A DNA stretch of 64,000 nucleotides from Deinococcus apachensis DSM 19763 (GCF_000381345.1 NZ_KB906401.1:1-64000), one strand, 5' to 3'; shown: positions 27,623 through 38,932, counted from the first letter of the stretch. Notes: generated from the letters alone by a model not told the origin. Made by a program: numbers and translations.

Positions 27623-30334
27623 ATGCCGGACCAACCCGGGCCGGACGAGACCGCGGCCCTCCAGCCGTCGCTCGCCCCGCCCCCCGTTCCCAGCGCCGCC
27701 ATCCGCACCCCCGACCAGAAGCTGCGCGTGTTCGTCTCCTCGACCCTCCAGGAACTCGCGGAGGAACGCCGGGCGGCGAGAGCGGCCATCGAGCGGCTGC
27801 GCCTCACGCCCGTCATGTTCGAGCTGGGCGCGCGGCCCCACCCGCCCCGCGACCTGTACCGCGCCTACCTCGCGCAGAGCCACGTGTTCGTGGGGCTGTA
27901 CTGGGAACGCTACGGCTGGGTGGCTCCCGGCGAACAGGTGTCCGGCCTGGAGGACGAGTACCTGCTGTCCGGTGACCGGCCCAAGCTGATCTACGTCAAA
28001 TCCCCCGCCCCGGCGCGCGAGGCCCGGCTGGAGGAACTGCTGGGCCGCATCCGGGCGGATGACGCCGCCTCCTACAAGCCCTTCACCTCGGCGCGGGAAC
28101 TGCGAGAGCTGCTGGCCGACGACCTCGCGGTGCTGCTCACCGAGCGCTACGAGCAGAGCCTGCCCGCCGGAGTTCCGGCGCCCTCCCCTCCCCCGCCCGA
28201 GCCGGAGCCGGGCGTCGGGGCACTGCCCGTTCCCCTTACCAGCCTGGTGGGGCGCGAGGGGGAAATTCAGGAGGTGACGGGCCTGTTCGGGGAGCCGGAC
28301 GTGCGGCTGGTGACCCTGTGGGGGCCGGGTGGGATCGGCAAGAGCCGCCTGGCCCTGGCCGCCGCGGCGGCGCTGTCGGGCCGCTTCCGGCAGGGGGTCC
28401 GCTTCGTGGCCCTGGCGGCGCTGCACGAGCCGGAGGCCGTCCTGCCCGCCATCGCACGCGGGATCGGGCTGCGTGACCCCGGCGGGCCGACGCTGGCGCA
28501 GGACGTGCGCCGGGCGCTGGAGGGCCGCGAGCTGCTGCTTGTCCTCGACAACTTCGAGCAGGTCCTTCTGGCCGCGCCGCTGCTGACGGACCTGCTCTCG
28601 GACGCGCCGGGGCTGCGCGTGCTGGTCACCAGCCGCTCGCCGCTGCGCCTGAGCGGGGAGCGGCAGGTCGAGGTGGGGCCGCTGCCGCTCCCCGACCCCC
28701 GGCACCGCCCCACCCCCGCGCGGCTGCTGGCCTCGCCCGCCGTGCGGCTCTTTGTCGAGCGCGCCCACGCCGTCAAGCCCGACTTCGAGCTGACCGCAAG
28801 CAACGCGGCGGCCGTCGCGGGCATCTGTGCGGCGCTCGACGGGGTGCCGCTCGCCCTGGAACTCGCGGCGGCGCGCATAAGGCTGCTGCCCCCGGCGGCG
28901 ATCCTGGCCCGGCTCGACCAGCGCCTGCCGATGCTGACCGGGGGGGCACGCGACCTGCCCGCACGGCAGCAGACCCTGCGGGGCGCCATCGACTGGAGCG
29001 TGCGGCTGCTGACGGATGAGCAGCGCGACCTTTTCACCCGGCTGGGGGTGTTCGCCCGCGGCTTCACCCTGGAGGCGGCCGAGGCGGTGTGTACGCCCGA
29101 GGTGCCCGACGTGCTGGGCAGCCTGGAGGCCCTGGTGGACGGCAGCCTGGTGGGGCAGGAGCCGCGCGAGGAGGAGCCGTGCTTCACGATGCTCGCCACC
29201 GTGCGCGAGTACGCCCGGGAATTGCTGACCGCCAGTGGCAACCTGGAGACGCTGAGCGCCCGCCACGCGGCCTACTACCACGCCCTCGCCGCCCGCGCCC
29301 GGCCCGAGCTGCGTGGCCCCACCCAGGCGGGGTGGCTCTCGCGGCTGGACTTCGCGCACGACAACCTGCGCGCCGCGGTGCGGCACGACCTGGACACGGG
29401 TGATGCCGCGGGGGCCGCGGGCCTCGCCTGGGACCTGTACATGTACTGGTGGATCGCCGGGCACCTCACCGAGGTCCGGGCCTGGATGGAGGAGGTGCTG
29501 ACCTCGGGCAGGCCCCTGCCCGACCTCGCCCGGGCGCGGGCGCTGTACTACGCGCGCACGATCACCTTCTGGCAGGCGGAGGCGAAGCCCCTCGCACCCG
29601 ACTTGGCCGAGAGCGCTGCGCTGTTCCGTGCGGGAGACGACCCCTGGGGGGCGGGCCTGGCATCCCTGTCGCTGGGGCTGGCGCTGGGCACGGCCCTCCC
29701 GCCGGACCCGGCGGGGGCGGCGGCGGCCTTCGGGGACAGCCTGGCGTTCTTCCGCCAGGCCCACGACCCCTGGGGCGAGGCGATGGCCCTCGTGACGCTG
29801 GGCCGCGCCGCCCTCGCCGCCGGGGGGGTCGGGGAGGCCCACGCCCGCTTCGGGGAGAGCCTGACCCTCGCCCGGGGCGCGGGGGACGACCTCGGCCTCG
29901 CCATCGCCGAGAACCACGTCGGCTGGACCTCCCTGCTCCTGAACCGCCCGGACGAGGCCCGGGAGCATTTCGCCGCCGGGCTCGCCCTCTCCGCGCGGCT
30001 GCATCACGATGAGGGCGTGGCCTACGGCCTGGAGGGCCTGCTCGCCGTGGCGGCGGGGCAGGGGGACGTGGGGCGAACGGCCCGGCTGCTGGGCGCCTCG
30101 CGCGCCCTGCGCGAGCAGACCGGCCTAATCCACAACCCCAACGCCGCCTTCTACCAGGGCGCGGTGGACGCCCTGCGTTCGGGGGCGGCGGCAACCTTCG
30201 CGGCCGAGGAAGCTGCCGGGCACGAGCTGAGCGCCGCGGAGGCCGTCGCGTATGCCCTGAGCGGGCCGAATGCGGCCCCAGGAGAGCCCCATGATCCGAG
30301 CCCAGCCCTCCCCGTCCCTGCCCCATCCCCGTGA
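27623..30334 (+). CDS. DUF4062 STAND ATPase with TPR-like C-terminus
   Basis: A 903-residue signal-transduction ATPase. The N-terminal DUF4062 domain (about 33-115, LRVFVSSTLQELAEERR and GLYWERYGWV) precedes a proline-rich linker, then an NB-ARC-type STAND module with Walker A GPGGIGKS at 234-241, Walker B LLLVLDNFEQ near 304-313, the VTSRSPLRL sensor and the GVPLALELAAARIRLL motif, and from about 530 to the end helical TPR-like repeats. DUF4062 also occurs at the N-terminus of animal NACHT proteins such as NWD1. Such proteins sense ligands through the C-terminal repeats and switch by ATP. GGGAGG lies six bases before the ATG. The next gene overlaps its end by 44 bp. Confidence 0.9.
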   Translation: MPDQPGPDETAALQPSLAPPPVPSAAIRTPDQKLRVFVSSTLQELAEERRAARAAIERLRLTPVMFELGARPHPPRDLYRAYLAQSHVFVGLYWERYGWVAPGEQVSGLEDEYLLSGDRPKLIYVKSPAPAREARLEELLGRIRADDAASYKPFTSARELRELLADDLAVLLTERYEQSLPAGVPAPSPPPPEPEPGVGALPVPLTSLVGREGEIQEVTGLFGEPDVRLVTLWGPGGIGKSRLALAAAAALSGRFRQGVRFVALAALHEPEAVLPAIARGIGLRDPGGPTLAQDVRRALEGRELLLVLDNFEQVLLAAPLLTDLLSDAPGLRVLVTSRSPLRLSGERQVEVGPLPLPDPRHRPTPARLLASPAVRLFVERAHAVKPDFELTASNAAAVAGICAALDGVPLALELAAARIRLLPPAAILARLDQRLPMLTGGARDLPARQQTLRGAIDWSVRLLTDEQRDLFTRLGVFARGFTLEAAEAVCTPEVPDVLGSLEALVDGSLVGQEPREEEPCFTMLATVREYARELLTASGNLETLSARHAAYYHALAARARPELRGPTQAGWLSRLDFAHDNLRAAVRHDLDTGDAAGAAGLAWDLYMYWWIAGHLTEVRAWMEEVLTSGRPLPDLARARALYYARTITFWQAEAKPLAPDLAESAALFRAGDDPWGAGLASLSLGLALGTALPPDPAGAAAAFGDSLAFFRQAHDPWGEAMALVTLGRAALAAGGVGEAHARFGESLTLARGAGDDLGLAIAENHVGWTSLLLNRPDEAREHFAAGLALSARLHHDEGVAYGLEGLLAVAAGQGDVGRTARLLGASRALREQTGLIHNPNAAFYQGAVDALRSGAAATFAAEEAAGHELSAAEAVAYALSGPNAAPGEPHDPSPALPVPAPSP

Positions 30335-31154
30335 CGACCGGGTGCGGCCCGCCACACGGCGGCTCGCCGCGTTCGTGCTGCCCTTCCTGATCGTCGCCTT
30401 CGCGCTGCTGTTCTTCTGGCCCGCGCCGGGGGACACCGAGCGGCTCTTCGCCTGGACCATCCGGCCCCCGATGACGGCCATGATGCTCGCCGCCGCCTAC
30501 CTGGGGGGCATCCTCTTCTTCGTCCAGGTGCTGCGGCAACGCTGGCACCACGTCGCGGCGGGCTTTCCGGCGGTGGGGCTCTTTGCTGGCCTGCTGGGCA
30601 TCGCCACCGTGCTGCACTGGGACCGTTTTCATCCCGGCCACGTCAGCTTCATCGCCTGGGCCGGGCTGTACTTCACCACGCCCTTTCTGGTGCTGGCCGC
30701 CTGGTGGGTGAACCGGACGGCCGACCCCGGCACGCCGGACGAGCGTGACCTCGTGCTGCCGCGGGGGTGGCGCCTGCTGCTGGCCTGCGCCGGGGTCGTC
30801 ACCCTCGCCCTCGGGCTGCTGCTCTTCCTGCGGCCCGGGACCCTGATCGGGGTGTGGCCCTGGGCGCTGACGCCGCTCACCGCGCGGGTGGTGGGGGCGC
30901 TGTTCACCCTGCCCGGGGTGGTGGGGCTCAGCCTGGCGCGGGATGGCCGCTGGAGTGCGGCGCGGGTCCTGCTCCAGGCGCAGGCGCTGGGGATCGTCGC
31001 CATCCTGGTGGGGGTGGCGCGGGACCGCGCGTCCCTCGACTGGGGGCAGGCGGCGGCATGGTGGTTCGTCCTGGGCCTGTCGGCCATGCTGGGGTTCTGC
31101 GCGCTCGCCCTGGTCACGCTCGACCGCCGGGCACGGCGTGGGGAAGGCGCATGA
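30291..31154 (+). CDS. Eight-helix membrane protein
   Basis: A 287-residue integral membrane protein with about eight hydrophobic helices, for example LAAFVLPFLIVAFALLFFW, MMLAAAYLGGILFFVQVL and LLLACAGVVTLALGLLLFL. I do not recognise a named family. AGGAG lies six bases before the ATG, inside the end of the STAND gene, and the stop overlaps the next ATG by four bases, so the three genes form one coupled operon. Role unknown; it could be the membrane partner of the ATPase. Confidence 0.8.
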   Translation: MIRAQPSPSLPHPRDDRVRPATRRLAAFVLPFLIVAFALLFFWPAPGDTERLFAWTIRPPMTAMMLAAAYLGGILFFVQVLRQRWHHVAAGFPAVGLFAGLLGIATVLHWDRFHPGHVSFIAWAGLYFTTPFLVLAAWWVNRTADPGTPDERDLVLPRGWRLLLACAGVVTLALGLLLFLRPGTLIGVWPWALTPLTARVVGALFTLPGVVGLSLARDGRWSAARVLLQAQALGIVAILVGVARDRASLDWGQAAAWWFVLGLSAMLGFCALALVTLDRRARRGEGA

Positions 31155-31828
31155 CGGGGCGGCGGTTCCTGACCAGCCTGCGGCTCGACACGCTCTTCGA
31201 CGGCGTGTTCGCCATCACCCTCACCCTGCTCGTGCTTGACGTTCGCCCGCCCGAGGAGCTGGGGCCGGGCGGCCTCCTCCCCGTCCTGCGCGGCCTGGGG
31301 CCGGAGCTGGCGAGCTACGTGGTCAGCTTCGCGCTGCTGAGCGTGTTCTGGCTGGGGCATCACCTGGGAGGCAGCCTGGTCGTGCGCTCGGACTTCGCGC
31401 ACGCGGCGCTCAACCTGCTCGCCCTGCTCGTGGTCGCGCTTGTCCCGTTCTCGGCGGCGCTGATCGGGCGACACCCGGGCGAGCCGCTCGCGTACACCGT
31501 CTTCGGCACCCACGTGGCCGCCCTGTCCGTGCTCTTCTTGCTGAACTGGCGGCACTGCTCGCGGGGGCACCGGCTGGTCGAGGCGAACCTGCCTCCCCGC
31601 ATCATCTCGCGCATCACGCAGATGGGTGTGGAGGCCACCGTCGGCTACCTCCTGCTGATTCCCGTCGCGTTTTTCGCGGCGCGTTGGAGCCTGATCCTCT
31701 ACTTCCTGCTGATCCCCGTCGCCCTGGTCGAACTCGCCCGGCTGGCGCGGCTGATCGAGGGACTTCCGGCGGGCGGGGTAGAGGGGGGGCTGGAGCGGAA
31801 GGACGGGGCCTCGCAAGGAGTGGGGTAG
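31151..31828 (+). CDS. TMEM175-family potassium channel-like protein (DUF1211)
   Basis: A 225-residue membrane protein of the TMEM175/DUF1211 family. The first helix carries RLDTLFDGVFAITLTLLVL, matching the family signature FSDGVFAI--TLL with leucine in place of serine. Five further hydrophobic helices follow. Bacterial TMEM175 proteins characterised elsewhere are potassium-conducting channels; activity here is inferred. It is translated from an ATGA overlap with the upstream membrane gene and is the last gene of the STAND operon. Confidence 0.85.
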   Translation: MTGRRFLTSLRLDTLFDGVFAITLTLLVLDVRPPEELGPGGLLPVLRGLGPELASYVVSFALLSVFWLGHHLGGSLVVRSDFAHAALNLLALLVVALVPFSAALIGRHPGEPLAYTVFGTHVAALSVLFLLNWRHCSRGHRLVEANLPPRIISRITQMGVEATVGYLLLIPVAFFAARWSLILYFLLIPVALVELARLARLIEGLPAGGVEGGLERKDGASQGVG

Positions 31829-31858
31829 ACGGAGGTGAAGAGAATTAGGGCACCGGGA

Positions 31859-32478
31859 TTAGAACTCCGGCCCCGGCTCCTCCTTCACCCTCTCCTGGTG
31901 TTCCCGCCAGTCACGGTGCCCGGTCCGCAGCGATTCCGGCAGGTCGTCCCGCCCCAGACGCCGGGCGACATTTTCCACTTGAGGCGTGAGGTGCCCGGCC
32001 ATGTCCACGAGTGGCAGCCCCCCGCGCAACATGCCCGCCACCCACGGCTGCCCCGTCGCGTGGGCGAACAGCGCGAGAATGCTCTCCACCGCCCGGAACC
32101 CCTCCTGAGTTGTGTCCGAGAGCAGCCGCAATTGCCCGGGTAGATGTGGCAGCAACCCGGCGAGCCCGACTTCGTAAGCAGCGATGGTCCTGGCGCCAAC
32201 ACGTCCGGCCAGCAGGGGCTGGAAGCGGAGGCGGGAGAGTTCAATCTCGGCCAGGAGACCCAGCAGCGGCCCGTGGCTCCGGCCACCGAACTTCGCCACG
32301 ACCTCGCACCAGACAGGCACCGCCACGTAGATGTCGCCCTGATCCAGATTTCACGCCAGACCAGTTCATAGGGCGGCAGGGCCTCATCCGGGTAATGGCC
32401 CGCTCCCTTGAACCAGTTGTACTCCCCTGGCCCTTCCGGGCGCATCCGCTCCAGGTCCCACGTGAACTGCCGTAGCAA
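31859..32478 (-). pseudogene. Frameshifted gene, unknown family
   Basis: The first part, from a TTG at 32478, reads LRQFTWDLERMRPEGPGEYN to about ELVWREIW; a second frame then reads DQGDIYVAVPVWCEVVAKFG and continues to a stop at 31859. One missing G near 32344-32345 accounts for the shift; restoring it gives about 206 residues. No family recognised, no membrane helix. No clear start or ribosome site is seen upstream. Genuine pseudogene and sequencing error are both possible. It converges on the TMEM175 gene. Confidence 0.55.
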
Positions 32479-32556
32479 CTCTGCGCCAGCAATTCCAGTT
32501 AGCGGGACGTGAAGGGCATGGTAGGAGGGTAGTCCGCCATCCCGCTTACCTTCCCC

Positions 32557-32573
32557 TTACGTCCCCGGCGTAA
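32557..32573. promoter_or_regulatory. RDRM operator and promoter of uvrB
   Basis: TTACGTCCCCGGCGTAA is a 17-bp imperfect palindrome matching the radiation/desiccation response motif consensus (TTATGTCATTGACATAA) at TTA, GTC, the central G, C and TAA. It overlaps the TAAAAT -10 box (32571-32576) that precedes uvrB by six bases. In Deinococcus such sites bind the repressor DdrO, which the protease PprI (IrrE) inactivates after radiation or desiccation, so uvrB is probably DNA-damage induced. Confidence 0.7.
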
Positions 32574-32582
32574 AATAGTAGG

Positions 32583-34598
<2,016 letters not shown>

Positions 34599-34718
34599 GG
34601 CGGGAGGGGAGCCGCCCCGTCCGATCGGGCAGCCCTCCTCTATCTGCTCAACGCCGGTCAGGCTGCACTCTCCGGCGCTGAACAGCGGGGCATATGCAGC
34701 ACGCAGGACGCTTAACTT

Positions 34719-35249
34719 CTACTCCCGCTCGTTGTCCTGGCCGCCCACGGTGCCCGTGACGCTGTAGGTTTCGCCCTCCTCCCGCAATCGCAGCGAGAGC
34801 CCGCTGAAGCTGCGCCCACCCGGATCAGGCAACAGGAAGCAGAAGGCCAATTCGTCGTCAGCTCCGGCCTCGGTGTTCCACGAGGTCGTCCACGGAGGGA
34901 TTGGGAAGCACGGTCACGAACGTTTGCTGCCCCGCGGTCGCCACCGCCGGGATGTGGGGTTCATCGGTCCCGTGATCGTGCCGCCTACCACGGCGGTGAT
35001 GCGTGTCCCCTCCGCGTTCTGCCTGAGCGGCTCCTCCAAGCCCCGCCGCTCCTCTGCCGACAGCAGCCTCAACATCAACTCGGCCCTGAAGGCGCGGCCT
35101 TTGTCTGTTCTGCCCCCCAGCAGCCGGGTCTGACCCACCTGCAAGGGGCCGGAGCTGGCGACATTCCCCGACTGGCCCGGTGGAATCGCCGGAACAGTGG
35201 ACGTCGTGGGCATGGTCTGGGCAGCAGAAGGGAGCGTATGGGGCAGCAT
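34719..35249 (-). pseudogene. Gene with two frameshifts, unknown function
   Basis: The first frame from ATG 35249 reads MLPHTLPSAAQTMPTTSTVP and on to AVVGGTITG; a second frame continues with DEPHIPAVATAGQQTFVTVL, and a third with TEAGADDELAFCFLLPDPGG and ends at VGGQDNERE. A missing G near 34970 and an extra G near 34875 would restore one frame of about 176 residues. The reading looks like a secreted or adhesive beta-rich protein, but I cannot name a family. The positions of the shifts are approximate. Confidence 0.5.
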
Positions 35250-35294
35250 AAATCCCGGCCCATCGCCGGGGAGCCGCAACTCAGCCGCAGCGTC

Positions 35295-35771
35295 CTACTG
35301 GCGACGGAGTGTACACGTCCCCAGCCGCAGCTCCCTTGCCGCCGCCCGGAGGTCCGCCGGGGTGCGCGCGACGCTCGCCACCGCGAAGGCCTCCTTCAGC
35401 CGGGCCGAGACCTCGGGCAGAGGGCCGCTGATCAGGACGCCGGAGAGCGGCGCGCGGGTGCTCCCCAGGGTCACGCAGGCCAGGGCCAGGCCGCCGTTCC
35501 CGGCATCGGCGGTGTCCAGGGCGACGAGCGACGGCACCCGCGGGTCGTAGAGCAGGGCGCCGCGGTCGGCGCGGTAGGTCAGCGGTTGGCCCGCCGGGGG
35601 CTGGGGTCTCAGACGCAGGACGGTCTGAAACTGCTCGCCGTCGGCCGTCACGCCGTCCAGCCTCCACACCTGACCGGGCTGCACGGGGGAGGCTGGTTGT
35701 GAAGCTCCCCCCGAACTCCCCGCCAGGGCAAACGCGAGGGCGAGCAGGAGGGTGGGGGCAGGGGAGCGCAT
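35295..35771 (-). CDS. Secreted hypothetical protein
   Basis: A 158-residue protein with a signal peptide (MRSPAPTLLLALAFALAGSS) followed by a beta-rich domain (GQVWRLDGVTADGEQFQTVL and later LACVTLGSTRAPLSGVLISG) with two late cysteines (LACV and LGTCTLRRQ). No family recognised. A TACTCT box (35782-35777) lies five bases before the ATG, consistent with a leaderless start. It runs in the same direction as the broken gene that follows it. Confidence 0.7.
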   Translation of the reverse strand: MRSPAPTLLLALAFALAGSSGGASQPASPVQPGQVWRLDGVTADGEQFQTVLRLRPQPPAGQPLTYRADRGALLYDPRVPSLVALDTADAGNGGLALACVTLGSTRAPLSGVLISGPLPEVSARLKEAFAVASVARTPADLRAAARELRLGTCTLRRQ

Positions 35772-35875
35772 GGCTCAGAGTACGGCGCCCAGGCCCGCCA
35801 TTCGTGCGCGTCCCTACACCTCACCTCTCCCCTTTCCACTTAACATCGAAAGGGTTACCCATAAAGGAGAGGTGT

Positions 35876-36817
35876 ATGAGCGAGTACCGGCAGGACCTGT
35901 TCCGCTACGTGGCCGAGGAGTTCGCCGAGGATTACCGCGAGGGGGAGCTCCCCCGCCGCGAGTTTCTGCGCCGGAGTGTCCTGCTGGGCGGCTCCATCCT
36001 GGGGGCGCGGACGCTGCTGGCCTCGCTGGGGGTGCTGGGCGTGAGCGCCGCCGAACTGGCCGAGGCGCAGACGGCCCCGCCGCAGAACGAGCCCGCCCAG
36101 AATGTCTATCAGGTCGCGCCCGACGACCCTTCCATCGAGGCGGGGGCCGTCACCTACGAGGCGCTGGGCCGCACCAACTTCGCCTACCTGGCCCGCCCGA
36201 AGGGGGTGGCGAGCGCCCCCATCGTGATGGTGATTCATGAGAACCGGGGCCTCCAGCCGCATATTCAGGACGTGACCCGCCGCGTCGCCAAGGCCGGGTA
36301 CATCGGGCTGGCCCCCGATTTCGTCTCGCCCGAGGGCGGGACGGCGAAGTTCACCGACACCGCCCAGATCTCCGCCTTCATCGCCCGCACCCCGGCCGAG
36401 GCCCACGTCGCGCACGGGCTGGAGGCAGTGAAGTTCCTGAAGGCCCAGCCGGGCGCGCAGGCGGAGCGCTTCGGAATGGTCGGTTTTTGCTGGGGCGGCG
36501 GCATGACCTGGCGGATGGCGACGCTGCTGCCCGACCTGAAGGCCGCCGTGCCCTTCTACGGCCCGTCGCCGTCCTTCGAGGACATCCCCAAGATCAGGGC
36601 GGCGGTGCTGGGCATCTACGGCGGGCTCGACAACCGCATCACCTCGAACGCGGCGGCGACAGACGCGGCCCTCACCGCGGCGGGCGTCAAGCACCAGTTC
36701 CTGATCTACCCGGGGGCCAACCACGCCTTCCACAACGACACCGGGCAGAACTACAAGCGCGACGCGGCCGAGAATGCCTGGGCGACCACCCTGGTCTGGC
36801 TGGGGGGAAATCTGTAG
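35876..36817 (+). CDS. Exported dienelactone hydrolase-family protein
   Basis: A 313-residue alpha/beta hydrolase. The N-terminus has a Tat-type signal (PRREFLRR, then a hydrophobic stretch near 34-55), so it is likely exported folded. The dienelactone hydrolase triad is visible: the nucleophile cysteine in GFCWGGG, the aspartate in GGLDNR and the histidine in NHAFHN. VMVIHENRGLQPHIQDVTRR is the family's conserved entry strand. A strong AAAGGAGAGG site precedes the ATG. Substrate unknown. Confidence 0.9.
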   Translation: MSEYRQDLFRYVAEEFAEDYREGELPRREFLRRSVLLGGSILGARTLLASLGVLGVSAAELAEAQTAPPQNEPAQNVYQVAPDDPSIEAGAVTYEALGRTNFAYLARPKGVASAPIVMVIHENRGLQPHIQDVTRRVAKAGYIGLAPDFVSPEGGTAKFTDTAQISAFIARTPAEAHVAHGLEAVKFLKAQPGAQAERFGMVGFCWGGGMTWRMATLLPDLKAAVPFYGPSPSFEDIPKIRAAVLGIYGGLDNRITSNAAATDAALTAAGVKHQFLIYPGANHAFHNDTGQNYKRDAAENAWATTLVWLGGNL

Positions 36818-36883
36818 GCGGGGACAGCCGAGAGGGCCACATCTTGTCCTGGATGTGGCCCTCTTGCCGCGCGTGTTCTAAAG

Positions 36884-37291
36884 TCAGCCCGTTCGGCGAC
36901 GCGCCCAGTTCCAAAGCCCTCCGAAGAGCAGCAGCGCGGCGACGGAGGCCCCCACGACGAGGTTTCGCACCAGCTCCACCGTCTTGACCTAGAGGGGGTA
37001 GACGCCGTTCTCGCGCAGGTAGGTCTCGCTGAGGTACCGCACGCCGTCCTGGCTCTGGCCGGGCAGGAAGGCCCCCGCGTCGCGCACGATAAGCCGCTGG
37101 GGGGAGCCGATAGGCGTGCCCGGGCTTTCCGTGTCACCGAAGAGGGCGCCCACTGCCCCGGCAGGCTCGACACGCTGGACCAGGGCCGCGTCCCGCAGCA
37201 AGACCGCGCTGACCACCAGGCTCAGCACCAGCGCGACGAGCGCCAACACGGTAAAGACGCCCGCGACCCGGCGCAGGAGGGCAGGCCGCAC
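36884..37291 (-). pseudogene. Two-helix membrane protein with in-frame amber
   Basis: From a GTG three bases after the yceI stop, the reading gives an N-terminal helix (VAGVFTVLALVALVLSLVVS), a soluble part (FGDTESPGTPIGSPQRLIVR) and ends at YLRENGVYPL with TAG at 36991-36989. The same frame then continues with VKTVELVRNLVVGASVAALL to a TGA at 36884, adding a second membrane helix and a basic tail. A C-to-T change at that codon would explain the TAG. The gene probably was a 135-residue protein cotranscribed with yceI. Confidence 0.6.
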
Positions 37292-37294
37292 GCC

Positions 37295-37900
37295 CTACCC
37301 GTCGCTGGCGACGAAGCGCACCGAGATCGCCAGCTCGTCGTTCACGCGGCCCGAGGTGATCTGCCCGTTCTTCACGCCGAAATCGCTGAGCTTCACGTTG
37401 AACTTGGTGCTGACCGCCAGCACGTTGCCCTTGAGACCGGCCGCCTTCGTGCTGTCGCCTGCGGGTGTGTAGCGCACAGTCGCGTCCGCCGTCACGGGCT
37501 TCGTGATCCCGTTCAGGGTGAGGTTCCCCGTCACCCGGTACTGGTCGCCGCTCACGCGGGTGACGCGGGTCGCGGTGAACTTCACCTGGGGCGCCCTGTC
37601 GAAGTTCAGCCACGCGGCCGAGCGCATGTGCCCGTTGCGCGTGGCGATGCCGGTGTCGATGCTCGCGCCGTCGATGACGACCGTGCCGCTCCCGGTTCGT
37701 GCCACGGGGTCGAAGGTGAGCGTTCCGCTGATCTTGTTCGTGCGGCCCGTGAAGTTCTCGACGGCCGTCTCGCTCTCGACGGTCATCACGTTGGCGTTCT
37801 CGGCGCTGCTCACCACCTCGAACTTGGCGGGCGCGGCGCCCGCGGCGGCCAGGGACAGGACGGCGAGGGACAGCAGGCGGGCGGTGTAGGTCTTGTGCAT
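37295..37900 (-). CDS. YceI-family periplasmic protein
   Basis: Lipocalin-like protein of the YceI family, which binds polyisoprenoid lipids in characterised members; 201 residues. Residues 1-23 form a signal peptide (MHKTYTARLLSLAVLSLAAAG). SAENANVMTVESETAVENFT and ITKPVTADATVRYTPAGDS match the beta-barrel family pattern. A strong AAGGAGG precedes the ATG, which is preferred to in-frame starts further upstream. The interrupted membrane-protein gene follows after three bases, so they are probably cotranscribed. Confidence 0.88.
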   Translation of the reverse strand: MHKTYTARLLSLAVLSLAAAGAAPAKFEVVSSAENANVMTVESETAVENFTGRTNKISGTLTFDPVARTGSGTVVIDGASIDTGIATRNGHMRSAAWLNFDRAPQVKFTATRVTRVSGDQYRVTGNLTLNGITKPVTADATVRYTPAGDSTKAAGLKGNVLAVSTKFNVKLSDFGVKNGQITSGRVNDELAISVRFVASDG

Positions 37901-38053
37901 GACAGGCCTCCTTGCCGGGCATGCCCGGTGGACCGGGCTCACTCGTTTCGCTTCAGGAGCGGACTTCACGGGAGGCGGGAAACAGGCTCCCCCCCTTTCC
38001 CACGCTACAGGCGGGCTCTAGCGGGGGGAATGCTGGGATGGGACGGCGCCATG

Positions 38054-38932
38054 TCATTTTCTCCCGGCCTGCTCCTCCGGCCTCCCCTCGCGGAAGGCCT
38101 GGGGGGAGAGGCCTGTCGCCGCCTTGAACGACCGGCTGAAGTGAAAGGGGTCCGCGAAGCCGAGCTGCCCCGCGATCTCCTTCACGCTCGCGCCCGTGAA
38201 GCTCAGCAGCCTCCGGGCCTCCAGGGTCCGGCGGTCCTGAATGACCTCCTTGGCGGTCTTGCCCAGCGCCGCGCGGGTGAGCCGGGAAAGCCCCTTGGGT
38301 GAGAGGTTCAGCGCCCGGGCGTAGCGCCCCACGTCGTGCCAGGCGGTGAAGTGGCGCTCCAGCAGCGTGAGGACCCGGGGCAGGTCGGGCGCGCCCTTCA
38401 CATGGTCCACGTCGGCGGCCCGAACCGCGCGCCACACGAGCACCAGCAGGGCCTCGACCAGGGGGCGCAGCAGCCGGACGTCTCCCCCGCCCCGCACCCG
38501 CTCGTACTCGCCCGCCAGCAGCTCCAGCAGGGCCAGCGCCTGGCCCTGCAGCTCCGGCCCCACCGGGACCGCCTGATCGCCGGGCGCGTAGTTGAACAGC
38601 AGTTGCCCCGCCGCGGCGCCCGGCGTGCCCGCCAGCAGGTCCTCGGTAAAGGACACCACGAAGGCGCCGAAACCCTGCCCGTCCACGAAGGCGTGAACCT
38701 GCCCCCGCGCAATCAGACTGACGCTGGGCGCCCGCAGCTCGATCAGCCGCCCGTCGATGGTGTGCCGGGCCTGCCCCGAGTGGACCCAGAGGATTTCCTG
38801 AAAGTCGTGCCGGTGGGGCCGGAAGATCTGGCCGGGGGCGCTCGCCCAGCCCTCCAGCCGCTCCACGACGATAGGCAGCGCCTGGTCCTTGAGCGGCACG
38901 TACTGGACGGAGGAGGAGGGGGGGGTCATCAC
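38054..38932 (-). CDS. AraC-family regulator with cupin sensor
   Basis: A 292-residue regulator. The N-terminal cupin-like domain contains HRHDFQEILWVHSGQ, and the C-terminal AraC domain shows ARALNLSPKGLSRLTRA and VKEIAGQLGFADPFHFSRSF followed by GLSPQAFRE. The effector is unknown; the histidine-rich cupin suggests an aromatic or sugar ligand. Two adjacent ATG codons could start translation. No clear ribosome site or TAnnnT box at leaderless distance was found. Confidence 0.9.
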   Translation of the reverse strand: MMTPPSSSVQYVPLKDQALPIVVERLEGWASAPGQIFRPHRHDFQEILWVHSGQARHTIDGRLIELRAPSVSLIARGQVHAFVDGQGFGAFVVSFTEDLLAGTPGAAAGQLLFNYAPGDQAVPVGPELQGQALALLELLAGEYERVRGGGDVRLLRPLVEALLVLVWRAVRAADVDHVKGAPDLPRVLTLLERHFTAWHDVGRYARALNLSPKGLSRLTRAALGKTAKEVIQDRRTLEARRLLSFTGASVKEIAGQLGFADPFHFSRSFKAATGLSPQAFREGRPEEQAGRK

